From assembly GCA_026315105.1 (NCBI GenBank), contig CM048745.1:742509006-742573005 (forward strand): a stretch of DNA of 64,000 nt, given 5' to 3'. The notes beneath the pieces are model-generated. The model was given only the letters and a program-made list of their open reading frames with translations, did not search any database and was not told the origin of the DNA. This stretch comes from Locusta migratoria (lineage: Eukaryota; Arthropoda; Insecta; Orthoptera; Acrididae). The position numbers and the translations under genes are program-made. Positions 1 through 10,284 of this stretch are shown piece after piece (the stretch's first letter is position 1; each line of letters starts with the position of its first letter).

Positions 1-289
1 ACTACATCGTATTCAAGAACTTAATTAACTAGCCGTTTTCAGGATGATTTTGTGTCCTACATTGTCTGGAATTGCTATTTACATACAGTGAAACGTTATC
101 ATTGCATGGGTTTTTTCGATGTTTCATCTGTATTTCAATATTGTTATTTCTATTTTTTTCTATTTATTGTATAAGGACTGTTTTTCCTTCGTGGCTTCAG
201 TTAAAACACACATTTCTTACTCCACGCAGTAGGCATGTTGCTAGAAGTAAACAAGATAAACAATAAACGGAGCTGAAGCACGAAAGGTC
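1..289. other. unassigned sequence
   Basis: AT-rich sequence with no recognisable gene or repeat. A 64-codon open frame at 72-266 (+) is hydrophobic but resembles nothing I know and is probably chance. Confidence 0.5.
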
Positions 290-480
290 GCCGCGGTGGA
301 GTGGCCGAGCGGTCTAAGGCGCCTCGCTGCGGAGCGCGCTGTTGCTCGCCGTGGAGGTTCGAGTCCTCCCTGGGGCATGGGTGTGTGTGTTGTCCTTAGG
401 TTAGTTTACCTAGGTTTAAGAAGTTTGTAAGCTACGGACTGATGACCACGCAGTTTGGTCCGATAGATTTACAGACATTT
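290..480 (+). mobile_element. tRNA-derived SINE, family 2
   Basis: The head has a pol III A-box-like stretch (GTGGCCGAGCGGTC) and a B-box (GGTTCGAGTCC), so it resembles a Leu/Ser-type tRNA. It is followed by GGCATGGGTGTGTGTG and the tail shared by both SINE families in this window (TTGTCCTTAGGTTAG, AAGTTTGTAAG, GACTGATGACCACG). The copy looks full length and ends near ACAGACATTTC. No clean target-site duplication was seen. Confidence 0.9.
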
Positions 481-1547
481 CATTTCAGGAAAGATCGGAA
501 CATGACGTATACAGTGTTCTTGCTTGCTATTGGTCCGAATTAACGTGACACGTTGCCGAAATATCGCAGAATTTATTTTGCGTTTCACGGGAGAAAATGG
601 CTCCTCAACGGGAAAAAGCAGGATGTGACGTCAGAAATCTCGGAGAGCGTCACGTCAACGTTAGCTATCCCGTTCCGTGTGCCGACGGCTTTACTGGTCA
701 ACGTCTGACTCACAAAACGTGGCATGATTTCGTGGACGTGCAGTGTAAACTCGTTGATGCGAAGTGTGAACCGTGGATGTGAAAGAAGCGTGGAATCGAG
801 AATGCGAAGCGTGGACTCGTGAATGCGTAGTGTCAACGCATGTATACATGCTCACTTAGTTTAGACTCTCAGTTGATGTAACTGGCAAATGTGAAGAGTA
901 TGGACACATACTAATTCTTAGAGCTCGCCAACGTGTAGTCGAGCAGAGTCACATTCCAGACATGTGACGAGCTGCATACACGTATTCGCAGATGAACTTG
1001 TAGACCTACAGGCTATCGTAATTTTGTGAAAAACCTCTCGTTGTGTAAACTTATCGTCGCCCCTTGATGCCCTCTCCCGATCTTCAAATGGGCTGAATTT
1101 CAAGGGCAGCGTATTTCATTACATAGACAATTCGGCTTTGTTGAGCTGCCATTTCCGGGGAAACAGTGTACTTTATTGTTTCCTCGGTCCTAACTGACAT
1201 TATTGTAAATTGTAATACGTATTGCACGTATCCTTGTCACATTTTTTTGTGAAGACCCACTCCAGGCCAAATTTATAGAGAACGTTTTTAGCTTTTAAGG
1301 CATTTTAAAATTATGTTTGCAACTGCTAATGAATGTCAGAAAGGAACTTTCGAATATTCATTTCATGAAGATTTTAAGAGCGCTACTTTTAATGCCGAAA
1401 GCAGCATATTTCATCCACTCTCTCCTACATTCTTATTGTCTCTTTTCGTTGAAATAGAAATCTGAGAAGTAATGTTTGTGAATTGAAATGTCCACGTTGC
1501 TTTGAGTGTTCGTCTTGATTCCATATCGCTTGACTCTGAAATTGTGT
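481..1547. other. unassigned sequence with a short minisatellite
   Basis: No convincing gene. Open frames of 61-83 codons at 585-836 (-), 597-782 (+) and 918-1103 (-) overlap each other and have no recognisable domain. The only structure seen is the short tandem repeat near 746-835. Confidence 0.5.
746..835 (+). repeat. short imperfect tandem repeat
   Basis: Three to four degenerate units of about 20 bp with the theme GTGGA..CG.GAATGCGAAGC follow one another. They create open frames on both strands that look like repetitive peptides. I read them as a minisatellite rather than as a gene. Confidence 0.5.
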
Positions 1548-1812
1548 GCCGAGCTACGTGGCGCAGCGGTAACACGTTGGACTCGCATTTGGGAGGACGG
1601 CGATTTAAAACCGTCTATAGCCATCCTGATTTAGGTTTTCCGTGATATCCCTAAATCACTCCACAAAAATGCCTGGATGGTTCCTTTGAAAGCGCATCGC
1701 GATTTCTTTCTCCATCCCTGAAAACAACAGAGTTTGTGTTCCGTCTGTAATGACCACGATGTGAATGGGGCGCTAAACCCAAATCTTCTCCCTTCCTTCC
1801 TTTCTTCCTTCT
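1548..1812 (+). mobile_element. tRNA-derived SINE, family 3
   Basis: The head is tRNA-like: GTGGCGCAGCGGTAACACG is an A-box, followed after about 30 bp by a degraded B-box (GCGATTTAAAACCG). The body reads CCATCCTGATTTAGGTTTTC, then TCCCTAAATC and GATGGTTCCTTTGAAAG, then AATGACCACGATG, and ends in a pyrimidine-rich stretch. This architecture is familiar from arthropod SINEs and is unrelated in its body to the abundant families 1 and 2. It is the only copy I recognise in the window. Confidence 0.7.
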
Positions 1813-2277
1813 GAAACTGTACTACTGCGTAGTTACAGTGACTAACTTAATGAACACAAAGTCATTGTATTCACGAGTTGCTGTCAGATCTTGGAAAACA
1901 TAGGCATTTCGGTGTGTGAGCTAAATTTACTGTCTTACGTAACTTTGACCAAGGCGTTAATGGATTTCTAGGTGTGAAGGAGAACCACACGATAAGAGCC
2001 ATCAAGTACAGCTTGCTATTTTCTTTGGTGTATTTCGTAAGTGGGCGTATGACCGTTAAATCACTGACGCCCGCTATCGGCGTCGCATGTCCACACCTTA
2101 TTCACGCAAGTGAGCGTTGACAAAACTACAGCAGAACACGCCCCAGCAGGAGAGATAACTGCCAGAGGGGTACACTTGTCGGGAAGGCACAAGGCGTGGC
2201 ACCAGCTATCACGACACCACTATCGATTCGTAATCGCGTTCACAGGAAACATCGTAAAGTCGGCAACAATACTTTCT
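1813..2277. other. unassigned sequence
   Basis: No recognisable gene or repeat. The 98-codon open frame at 2110-2406 (+) runs into the following SINE and is therefore not a real gene. Confidence 0.5.
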
Positions 2278-2478
2278 AGCCGGCCGCGGTGGCCGAGGGG
2301 ACTGAGGCGCTCCAGTCACGGTCAGCACGGCCACTACGGTCAGGGGTTCGAATCCCCCCCTAGGGCATGGATATTTGTGCCGTCCTTAGTCTTAGCTGGT
2401 TCATAAGTAGTTTGTAAGCTTAGGGACTTATGACCCCGTAGTTAAGTCCCTTAAGTTCAACAACCATTTGAACGTTTG
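2278..2478 (+). mobile_element. tRNA-derived SINE, family 1
   Basis: Full-length copy. The head GCCGGCCGCGGTGGCCGAG carries the A-box, and GGTTCGAATCCCC is the B-box. These are followed by GGCATGGATATTTGTGCCG, GTCCTTAG, the GTTTGTAAG/GACTTATGACCCCG segment and a 3' end resembling ACATTTGAACGTTTG. Confidence 0.93.
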
Positions 2479-2680
2479 AATACTTCCTAGATTCCCGACT
2501 GAACTATAATCGAATAACCGGCTCCTATAGCCTCTGGGGCAGAGTCCAGCACTTCGTCGAAGGGTGCTCTCACCGTGCTGCAGTGTTCCGCAGTGCCTCA
2601 ATACATCACTACACTCTGCGAGTAGGCTGACAGGGATTCAGAAAACTGAGAACTCAATATCTGTAATATAAACCCCAACA

Positions 2681-2880
2681 GCCGGCCACGGTGGCCCAGC
2701 TGTCTGCGGCGCGCCAGTCACGGTCTGCACGGACATTGCGTTCGGGGGTTCGAATCCCCCCTCGGGCATGGATATTTGTGTCGTCCTTAGTATAAGGTAG
2801 TTCATAAGTAGTTTGTAAGTTTAGGGACTGATGACCCCGTAGTTGAGTCCCATAAACTCTACAAACATTTGAACATTTTT
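2681..2880 (+). mobile_element. tRNA-derived SINE, family 1, with target-site duplication
   Basis: Full-length family 1 copy with a slightly mutated A-box (GTGGCCCAGCTGTC) and intact B-box. It is flanked by near-identical AACCCCAACA (2671-2680) and AACCCTAACA (about 2884-2893), a target-site duplication of the kind made by LINE machinery. Confidence 0.93.
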
Positions 2881-2905
2881 CTAAACCCTAACAGTCCGGA
2901 ATTAC

Positions 2906-3104
2906 TGTTGTTGCGGGTTGAGAATGGACATTTACGCCATTTGCTGACGGTGTTGTAGCTTGTGTTGGCGGTGCTGCCCTCAGCAGGGAGTGTTGAAATT
3001 TACTTCAGACTGTTTTCACGACTGTTAGATGGAGGTGTGGAAATAAAGATGTTTGTTTGAAGTTCACTGTGTTCAATCCTCTTAAATACTAGCGTGTAGC
3101 AACA
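2906..3104 (+). repeat. left long terminal repeat of the BEL/Pao element
   Basis: It begins TGTTGTTGCGGGTTGAG and ends GTGTAGCAACA, so it has the TG...CA ends usual for LTRs. An AATAAA-type polyadenylation hexamer (GGAAATAAAG) lies in its second half. It matches 5878-6074 along its whole length with scattered differences. Confidence 0.8.
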
Positions 3105-3107
3105 TTT

Positions 3108-3125
3108 TGGTGCCGAAAATCGGGA
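3108..3125 (+). promoter_or_regulatory. putative primer-binding site
   Basis: TGGTGCCGAAAATCGGGA starts a few bases after the left LTR. BEL/Pao elements commonly carry a TGGTGCCGAAACCCGGGA-like site there, complementary to a tRNA 3' end that primes minus-strand DNA. Two bases differ from that remembered consensus. Confidence 0.65.
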
Positions 3126-3344
3126 CATCCCTCTTAATTGCCGGTTTGTCTGCGAGATCTTCCGCTATCTTCTGGTAATATGTGTAGACGGACTCATCTT
3201 CCGTATTCCAATCGATCCCAAGACTCGTGTTGTTGACTTGGTTTCAAGGCCATTTGCATCCCATAATGGATTCAGATCCCTTGACTTAGTCGCCCATTTG
3301 GAAAGTGGTCATTCAGACCATACCAGCCTCATCGTTAGGTGCAC

Positions 3345-3548
3345 TTCTACATCTACATCTACATACATACTCCGCAATTCACCGTAAGGTGCGTGGCGGA
3401 GGGTACACTGTACCACTACTAGGCATTTCCTTTCCTATTCCACTCCCAAATTGAACGAGGAAAAAAAGAATGCCTATATGCCTCCGTACGAGCCCCAATT
3501 TCTCTTGTCTTTGTGATCTTTACGGGAAATGTAAGTAGGCGGCATGTA
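3345..3548 (-). mobile_element. 3' end fragment of a CR1-like LINE
   Basis: On the minus strand it ends in a TGTAGATGTAGATG-type microsatellite tail (seen on the plus strand as CTACATCTACATCTACATAC). The preceding 180 bp is 3' UTR. It is a different subfamily from the copy that follows at 3549, so it is an independent insertion and not a duplication of it. Confidence 0.55.
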
Positions 3549-4680
3549 CATCTACATGGGATACTCTGCAAATCACATTTAAGTGCCTGGCAGATGGTTC
3601 ATCGAATCACCATTATACTACTCATCTCTCATACCACTCTCGAATAGCGCGCGGGAAGAAAGAACATCTGAATCTCTCCGTTCGAGCTCTGATTTATCGT
3701 AATTTTTATTAGTTTCTCCACGACTGGATACTTGCTGTTGTCGCAACTGTGGTCCAATTTAATGAAAGTCCAGCTCCAGTTGCATTTATTGGTGCTTTAT
3801 TTAAGCCCACACTACCGGTTATCGTATTTTATTCTGATGATCATTTCTACCTATGTAAGTGAGAGTCAACAATATATTGCAGCATTCGGAGAAGGATGTT
3901 GGTGATGGTAGTTTCGTAAGTAGCCCACGCCGCAGCGATAAGCGCCGTTGTTGTAATGATTCCCATCCCAGATCCTGTATCATTTCCGTAACGCTGTCTC
4001 CCCTGTATCGTGACAATACAAAACGAGCTGCCTTTCTTTGAACTCTTTCGATGTCCTCCGTCAAACTCACCTGATACGGACCTCACACTGGGCAGCAGTA
4101 CTCCAGAAAAGGACGGACAAGCCTAGTGTATGCAGTCTCTGTAGTAGTTATGTTGCATCTTTTATGGGTTCTGCCAATAAAACGCAGTCTCTGGTTCGCC
4201 TTTCCCATGACATTATCTACGTGTTCTTTCCAGTTTAAGTCTGCAGTAATAGTAATTCCTAGATATTTTGTGGAGTTTACGGCCTTCACGTTTGATCTTG
4301 TAAACAAAGTTTAACGGATTTATTTTCGTAGTCATGTGGACGACTGCACAATTCGCATTATTTAGAGTCAATTGCCAATTTTTACACCATAATGATATCT
4401 TACTTAGATCGTTCTGTAGTTGGTTTTGACCTTCAGATGATTTTACTAGACGGTAAATGACGGCCTCATCTGCAAACAACCTAAGAGAGCTACTTAGATT
4501 TTCTCCGAAATCATTTATGTAAATAAGGAACAGCAGAGGATCTATGACACTACCCCGTGGAACGCCCGATATCACCTCTGTTGTAGTCGATGCCTTAGCA
4601 TCGATTATACAAACTGTGTCCTCTCTGACATCCATGAATGTAGATTTGTCGACCAGTGCTGTCGTTTTGGGATACATGCC
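3549..4680 (-). pseudogene. CR1-like LINE reverse transcriptase, C-terminal half
   Basis: Minus-strand frames at 4213-4677, 4083-4307 and 3819-4070 give the second half of a non-LTR reverse transcriptase and its C-terminal tail. Recognisable pieces include SGVPRGSVIDPLLFLIYIND, a mutated catalytic box FADEAVIY (family FADD), the WCKNWQLTLN stretch, LRFIGRTHKRC, and EDIERVQRKAARFVLSRY. Frames change several times. A piece of about 100 bp of foreign sequence sits near 3705-3825 between two similar TTTTTATTAG / TTTTATTCTG segments. The 3' end (GATTTGCAGAGTATCCCATG in sense) has the same tail as the copies at 37.5, 39.1 and 63.5 kb. Assignment to CR1 rather than a neighbouring Jockey-superfamily clade is not certain. 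Confidence 0.8.
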
Positions 4681-4681
4681 A

Positions 4682-5026
4682 CTATTCAGTGCTGCTACCT
4701 CCCTTATGGTTGCTGATAAAAAGAAATGAACTTGACATCAGCCCAAAAGGCAATCTTTTGAAACCATGTGTTATTATATCATCTGTAGTGGTGTAAGTAC
4801 CATTCTCAGCTTGTACAACATGATACCATATTAATCCTGTAAGATAGCGGTGTTCTTCACTTAAGGTTAGCTGTAAGAATGATTGGTCCACATCGCATAT
4901 TATTCCTTTCGGAAACCTCCGGAACCGTAGCAAAGTAGCAAGAATTTCTGGGAGTAAATTTGTTCCTGTATCTAGAGCGCCATTCAGTGACGGTGAGTCT
5001 GAGTCATGAGAAGGTGTATGGAACAC
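4682..5026 (-). pseudogene. BEL/Pao reverse-transcriptase fragment in inverted orientation
   Basis: An open frame of 114 codons reads like the start of the BEL/Pao RT domain: SLNGALDTGTNLLPEILATL, a run of RFRRFPKGIICDVDQSFLQL with the catalytic aspartate in the CDVDQSFLQL motif, and FKRLPFGLMSSSFL. BEL/Pao RTs share this order. The surrounding LTRs and the pol C-terminus are on the plus strand, so this segment was either inverted after insertion or comes from a second, reversed copy. It abuts the CR1-like fragment at 4680. Confidence 0.8.
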
Positions 5027-5115
5027 TATTCTGTATATTATACCTTCATTATTTCGTTTCTTAACAGTATGGTGTGGTACGTAAAATACGTCTGCAACGT
5101 TGCATTACTAAGGTG

Positions 5116-5312
5116 CCGCCGGCCGCGGTGGCCGAGGGGACTGAGGCGCTTCAGTCACGGTCTGCTCGGCCACTACGGTCGAGGGTTCGAATCCCCCCTC
5201 GGGCATGGATATTTGTGCCGTCCTAGTTCGTAAGTAGTTCATAACTAGTTTGTAAGTTTAGGGACTGATGACCTCGTAGTTAAATCCCATAAGCTCAACA
5301 AATATTTGAAAC
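5116..5312 (+). mobile_element. tRNA-derived SINE, family 1, with perfect target-site duplication
   Basis: Full-length copy between two ACTAAGGTG repeats (5107-5115 and 5313-5321). It is inserted into the BEL/Pao interior and is therefore younger than that element. Confidence 0.95.
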
Positions 5313-5559
5313 ACTAAGGTGTCTATTCTACCTGAACATTCTGAATGTACTTCAACATGGTTTCATGCTAAAAAAATTTCAGTCTCCCATTTCTTTGTAT
5401 CTTATTTTGTAACGAGTGCAGACGTGCTTCAGCAGTGGCGAAATTGCTGGAAATGTGAATATTCTTCTTTAGAGGCAAGCATACAACCCTGCGGCCTTTT
5501 TCCATGTGGTACAAACTGGTTCCTATTCCATATGGGTCAGAACCAGCAGTTAGAAAACA

Positions 5560-5893
5560 TCTGGCTAAGGAGTTCCGATGCAGACAGAAGTTTTATGAAG
5601 ACCTTTGGCGAAGATGAAAAACTGAATACCTGTTGCTACTAAAAAACTACCATGTAGTGCAAGGCTACCCATCACGAAAAGGACCCAGAGTAGGAGAGGT
5701 TGTTCTGCTTCAGGAGGATATGAAACACCGACACGTGTGGAAAAGAGCAGAGGTGGAAGAAGTGGGGCTTGGCAGAGAGAACAAGATCAGGCGTATCATT
5801 CTCCGACAGGCGGATGGAACGAAGAACTGTCGACCGGTTCAGCTGGTCACCCCCCTGGAGATAGACCAGTGTGGGGAGGTTGTTCCGGGTTGA
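5560..5893 (+). pseudogene. BEL/Pao polyprotein C-terminus (DUF5641-type)
   Basis: The frames give EYLLLLKNYH, then GPRVGEVVLLQEDMKHRHVW, KRAEVEEVGLGRENKIR, and DGTKNCRPVQLVTPLE. This is the pattern of the small domain that follows the integrase at the end of BEL/Pao pol (RVGDVVLLQED ... RPVQLVIPLE in relatives). It overlaps the start of the right LTR by a few codons and stops at GCGEVVPG-type codons, as expected for a pol end. The upstream integrase is missing. The frame breaks before 5633. Confidence 0.8.
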
Positions 5894-6074
5894 GGACGGA
5901 CATTTACGCCATGTACTGACGGTGTTGCAACTTATGTTGACGGTGCTGCCCTCAGCAGGGAGTGTTGTAATTTACTTCAGACTGTTTTCACGACTGTAGG
6001 ATGGAGGTGTGGAAATAAAGCTGTTTGTGTGAAGTTCACTGTGAAATGTTCTTGTATACTAGCGTTTTGCAACA
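5878..6074 (+). repeat. right long terminal repeat of the BEL/Pao element
   Basis: It matches 2906-3104 from GTTGTTCCGGGTTGAG to CGTTTTGCAACA. The AATAAA hexamer region is present (GGAAATAAAGC). Differences from the left LTR are numerous enough to suggest an old insertion. Confidence 0.8.
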
Positions 6075-6503
6075 ACAGCATGTTCTCCACTGCGCGCGTA
6101 AAGATGAGTACACATTTGTTGTAATAGATACCACGTGAAGCAACATGTAGGGATCGCTTCTGTTAAAGTGCACCTGCGCCTTGCCAAACTTCCCCACTCC
6201 TCCTCCTCCTCCCCCCCCCCCCCAAAAAAAAAACACATACACAACGTAAAAACGTAAGTATTGTGGATGCGTTGTCCACGAGCAAAGAAAAATAAGGACG
6301 ACTCTTAAAAGAAATTAAAAAAGTAATGTATCCAGGAGAAAGAGATTTGTAAATTAAGCAGTAACTCGTTGGTTCACCTCTGGCCCTTACACATACAGTC
6401 ATTTGGCCTGGGATTTATTGAGAGAAAGCTGTCGAGCCAAATTCTGTCCGTCTGCTGCGTTATATCGTCAGATATCAACTTGCTGGCTGGGGTACTGAAC
6501 TAT
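6075..6503. other. unassigned sequence with C and A homopolymers
   Basis: No gene. A run of about 15 C followed by 10 A at 6209-6235 generates glycine- and glutamate-rich open frames on the minus strand that are artefacts of the homopolymer. Confidence 0.5.
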
Positions 6504-7308
6504 CGTTGTTGTTTTTCTTCTTATTGTTGTTCTAGTCTTCCGTCATGAGACTGGTTTGATGCAGCTCTCCTCCATGCTACCCTGTCCTGGGCAAGCCTCT
6601 TCATCACTGAATAAGAGTGGCAACCCACTCCCTTTTGAACCTGCTTACTGTATTCGTGCCTCGGTCTCCCTCTGCAATTTTTTACTCCACACACTTTTCT
6701 CCATCGCTATAGTAACGATTCCTTGATGTCCCAGAATGTGTCCCACCAAACTATCCGTCCTCTTAGTCAAGATTTGCCACAAATATCTTTTCTCTCCTAT
6801 TCTGTTCAGTACCTCCTCACTGATAAAGCGATCTACCAGCTAATCTTCAGCGTTCTTCAGTAACACCACATTTCAAAAGCTTCTACCACCTTTTGTCTGA
6901 AGTAACTATCGTCCACATTTCACTCCCGTACAATGCTACACTCCAGTCAAATTTTTCATAAATCTCTAGTTTAACATTTAAATTAATAAAGGATGCCCCT
7001 AAATTTCGTTTATTCAGAACAGAAATGCTTTTCTTTCCATAGCCATTCTACAGTTTATATGTTCTTAACTTCGGCCATCCGAAGTTATTTTGCTTCCCAA
7101 ATAACAAAGCTCATCTACTACTTTTATTCTCTCATTACTCAATCTATATCCTTCAGCCTGATTTCCTCAGAATGTTTACCTTATAACCTCCTTTCAAGAC
7201 ACTGTCCATTCCGTTCAGTTACTCTTCTAGGTTCTCTGCTGTCTCTGACGAATTAGTGTTACTGGCAAACTGCAAAGTTTTTATTTATTCTCCATGAACT
7301 ATTACTCC

Positions 7309-7533
7309 AAAAAATGTTTGTACATCTACAGGATTTAAGTACTGTGGTTATCTGTCCTTAGGCTTACAAACTACTTAAACTAACCTAACAACAACACACA
7401 CACACAACACACACACATACACACACACACATACCCATCCCCGAGGGAGGTCTCGACTCTCCGACGCAAAGCAAGCGTGCACTTCGCAGCAAGACGCCTT
7501 AGAGCGCACGGATATTCAACAGCGGCTACTTCA
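7309..7533 (-). mobile_element. tRNA-derived SINE, family 2, reverse
   Basis: On the minus strand it shows the B-box remnant, then a GTGTGTGT-expanded segment (7398-7435) and the GTTAGTTTAAGTAGTTTGTAAG tail, ending near GTACAAACATTTTTTG. The A-box end is diverged. RTE sequence continues on both sides, so it is an insertion into the LINE. Confidence 0.8.
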
Positions 7534-8382
7534 ATTCCTTCTCCAAATATCTCCAAGCATTCATTCAAAGCTTATTCAATGTACAGATTGAATCACATTG
7601 GTGAAAGGCTACAACCCTGTTTTACTCTCTTTCCAACCGCTGCGTCTCTCTTATCCTCTTCGACTCTTGTAACTGCTGCCTAGTTTTTCTAAAAGTTCTG
7701 AATCATTTTTCGTACTCCGTATTTCACCCCTGCTACCTTCAGAATTTGAATGAGTGCATTGCGGTCAACACTGACGAAAGCCTTCTCCAAATCCACAAAA
7801 GCTAAACACGTAAGATTACCTTTCCTGAACCTATCTTCTAAGGTAAGTCGTAATCTATTGCCTCGCGTGTTCCTACATTTCTCTTATATCCAAAATTCTT
7901 CCGCTAGGTCTGAATCTACCAATTGTTACATTCGTCTGTAAATAATTAATGTTAGTATTCTGCAACCATCACTTATAAAACTGTAATTTTAAAATTTTCT
8001 GCTCTCGCTTTCTTCGGAATTGTAATTATTACATTCTTCTTTAAGTCTGTGGGTACTTTTCCTTTCTCATATATTTTGCACGTAAGGTGGAACAGTTTCT
8101 TCATGACTGGCTCTACCAACGATGTCAGCAGTTCAGAAGGAATATCGCCTGCAACAGAAGTATTGTTTAGACACGTCTTTACGTGTTTTGTCAAATTCTT
8201 CTCGCAGTATTGTATCTCCTATCTAATCTTCATGCACTTCCTATCTACAATAGTGCCATCAACTTCATTTCACTTGTATTCTTTGCTTATGACTGGTTTT
8301 CCATCTGGGCTATTGATATTCATGCAGCTGCTTTTCTTGTCTCAAAATGTCTCTTGTATTTTCCTGTAAACAAAATCTATCT

Positions 8383-8495
8383 GTCGCGGTGGACTAGCCT
8401 AGCGTTCTAAAGCGCCTTGCTGCGGAGCGCGCGGTTGTTTGCCGTCGGAGGTTCGAGGCCTGCCTCGGGCATATGTGTGTGTATGTGTATGTATT

Positions 8496-8546
<51 letters not shown>

Positions 8547-8650
8547 TGTGTGTGTGTGTGTTGTCATTAACATAAGTTAGTTTAGGTAGTTTGTAATCCT
8601 GGGGGCTGATAACAGCAGCAGTTAAGTCCCTTAGATTTGCCAACATTTGA
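8383..8650 (+). mobile_element. tRNA-derived SINE, family 2, with expanded GT tract
   Basis: The head GTCGCGGTGGACTAGCCTAG and the B-box GGTTCGAGGCC are followed by about 90 bp of (GT)n where other copies have only GGGTGTGTGTGTTG. The end reads ACATTTGAATTTTGG. The LINE sequence resumes exactly after it, with ATCTAT on both sides (a possible short target-site duplication). Confidence 0.9.
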
Positions 8651-9338
8651 ATTTTGGTATCTATATTTCTCCAAATTACAAATTCTTCCATGGACTTACC
8701 TTTTTCCTCTAGTCACTCCTTCTAAGTCAGTCTGCACTTCTTGCTTCACTTGCTGCATTTCTATATTTTCTCCTCTCATCAATTATGTTCAATATCTCCT
8801 GTGTTATCCAAGGATTTCTCTTAGGCGTTGTCCTTCTACATGTATGATTCTCTGCGGTCTTCACTACTCTCTCAGAGCTACCCATTTTTATTCTACTGTA
8901 TTACTTTCCTCCTTTTCAGCCATTCCTTGTCTAATGCTCCCATTGAAACTCTCAACATCCTTTGGTTCCTTAAATGTATCTAGATTCGCATCTCCCTATT
9001 TTTCTACCCTTAAGTTTTAATTTACAGTTTACAATCAATGGTCAGAGTCTATATCTGTCCCTGGGTATGTCTTACTGTTTAAAACCTGGTTTCGAAATCT
9101 ATGTCTTACCATTATAAAGTCAGTTTGGTATTGTTCGGTGTCTCCTGGTCTCTTCCATGTATACTGACTTCTTGCATGGTGTGTAAACCAAGTGTTTCTG
9201 ATGATTGAATTGTGCGCTGCTGAAAATTGTACCAGGCGATCTCCTCTTTTATTCCCCTCCTTAGTCAATATTCATCTTTTTCCCCCTCTTGGAGTACCTT
9301 TTAATGTCTCTTGTTCTCTTCTACATATACAACCGTCA

Positions 9339-9832
9339 TTCATGATTCTTAAACTCTTAAACCAAGTGATTGTTATGATTATGTTCCGTGCAAAATTCTA
9401 CCAGGCGGCTTCCACGGAGATTCCTATTGAGAGATGAAATAGTGCAGGCAGCAGAAGACCAAATAGGTGTAAAGGAAAGACCTGCAAAAAATTCTTAGAT
9501 ATCACAAGAAATACTGAATTTAATTAATGGAAAGAGAAGAAATAAAAATGCAGTAAATGAAGCAGGTAAAAGTGTTCAGACGACTAAGAAACGAGGTTGT
9601 CAGGAAGTGCAAAATGGCTAAGCATCTACTTCCTGTTACCTTCCTACAATATTGTCTCTAAGTTCATGTCCTTTGTCCCCTCTTTTTACTCTTTCCATCT
9701 TTCAGCTTTCCCTTCTTTACTCAGAACTGGTTATCCATCTAAGTTCTTTACAGTCATACATGTGCTTTTCTTGTCTCCAAATGTCTCTTTTATATTATGT
9801 TGGCGGTATCTATTTTTTCCCTAGTTGTACAT
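9339..9832. pseudogene. rearranged RTE LINE pieces in alternating orientation
   Basis: Three pieces of the same LINE lie side by side. 9339-9420 (-) repeats endonuclease sequence already present at about 9170-9250. 9425-9621 (+) matches the region of the full-length copy around 27010-27206 in sense. 9622-9832 (-) matches the RT-proximal region near 27240-27440 in antisense. This could come from microhomology-driven rearrangement or from several small truncated and inverted insertions. Confidence 0.7.
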
Positions 9833-10284
9833 CCTAGCAGAACGATTCTACAGCCGCCAACTTGCATTCATGACAAGTGCCTACAAAATTTCGGAAGCTA
9901 TGTAGAAAAGTACTTTAAAAGTTGTAGTTTTGTACAATAAATATTTATTCTGAATCTGTACATGTTTGTTTTATATACTTTGTGGCCATAGCTCGTATTA
10001 GTTAGCATAAAAGAATAACTATTTATGTAATTTTTGTGTTTATTTAAGTTCCTGATTTCCTCAGCCGTGCTTAATATGTATTAGGATTTTGATGATGATT
10101 CCAGTGGTTAAGTATGTGGCCAAAGTGAATCACGCTTGCAAGCAATGCAGGAAGCTGATCTCTGGCCACGATTAAGGCAGGAAGCTGTAACCCTAGAGCT
10201 CAATCTAGCGAGACCCGGGCGCGACTAGGAGAGGTTGCCAACATAGTTGGCATTTTCTCACATGACATCTTGCGAGCCACGGAG
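9833..10284. other. unassigned sequence
   Basis: No gene or repeat recognised; AT-rich up to about 10110, more mixed afterwards. Confidence 0.5.

Larger units (their letters stand above)
2906..6074 (+). mobile_element. degenerate BEL/Pao LTR retrotransposon with nested insertions
   Basis: Two direct repeats of about 198 bp (2906-3104 and 5878-6074) bound the unit. A primer-binding-like TGGTGCCGAAAATCGGGA lies just inside the left LTR, and a BEL/Pao pol C-terminal domain lies just inside the right LTR on the plus strand. The interior is heavily deleted and carries two CR1-like LINE 3' ends on the minus strand, an RT fragment of BEL type that points the wrong way, and a family 1 SINE. A working element would be several kb longer, so this copy is dead. 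I could not find a matching short duplication at its outer ends. Confidence 0.75.
6504..9338 (-). pseudogene. decayed RTE-type LINE copy
   Basis: Reverse-strand relative of the elements at 25700-28987 and 42581-45851, carrying many stops and frameshifts. The 3' end (6523 onward) shows the same CAA-type tail and the stretch preceding the stop. At 7973-8194 the frame reads DIPSELLTSLVEPVMKKLFH, matching the RT region after the KAPG motif. At 9035-9268 it reads ITRNTWF-like and SQYTWKRPGDTEQYQTDFIM followed by DIDSDH, matching the AP endonuclease C-terminal half. Two family 2 SINEs interrupt it (7309-7533 and 8383-8650). It belongs to a subfamily clearly different from the two full-length copies and looks much older. 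Confidence 0.85.

Noticed and set aside
290..370. Functional tRNA-Leu or tRNA-Ser gene
   Set aside because: The tRNA-like head is followed by a fixed tail shared with about 27 other loci, and many of these have target-site duplications. These are SINE heads.
7993..8060. Terminator-like and promoter-like short motifs throughout
   Set aside because: AT-rich sequence gives many chance TATA- and AATAAA-like words; without transcripts none can be supported outside the LTRs.
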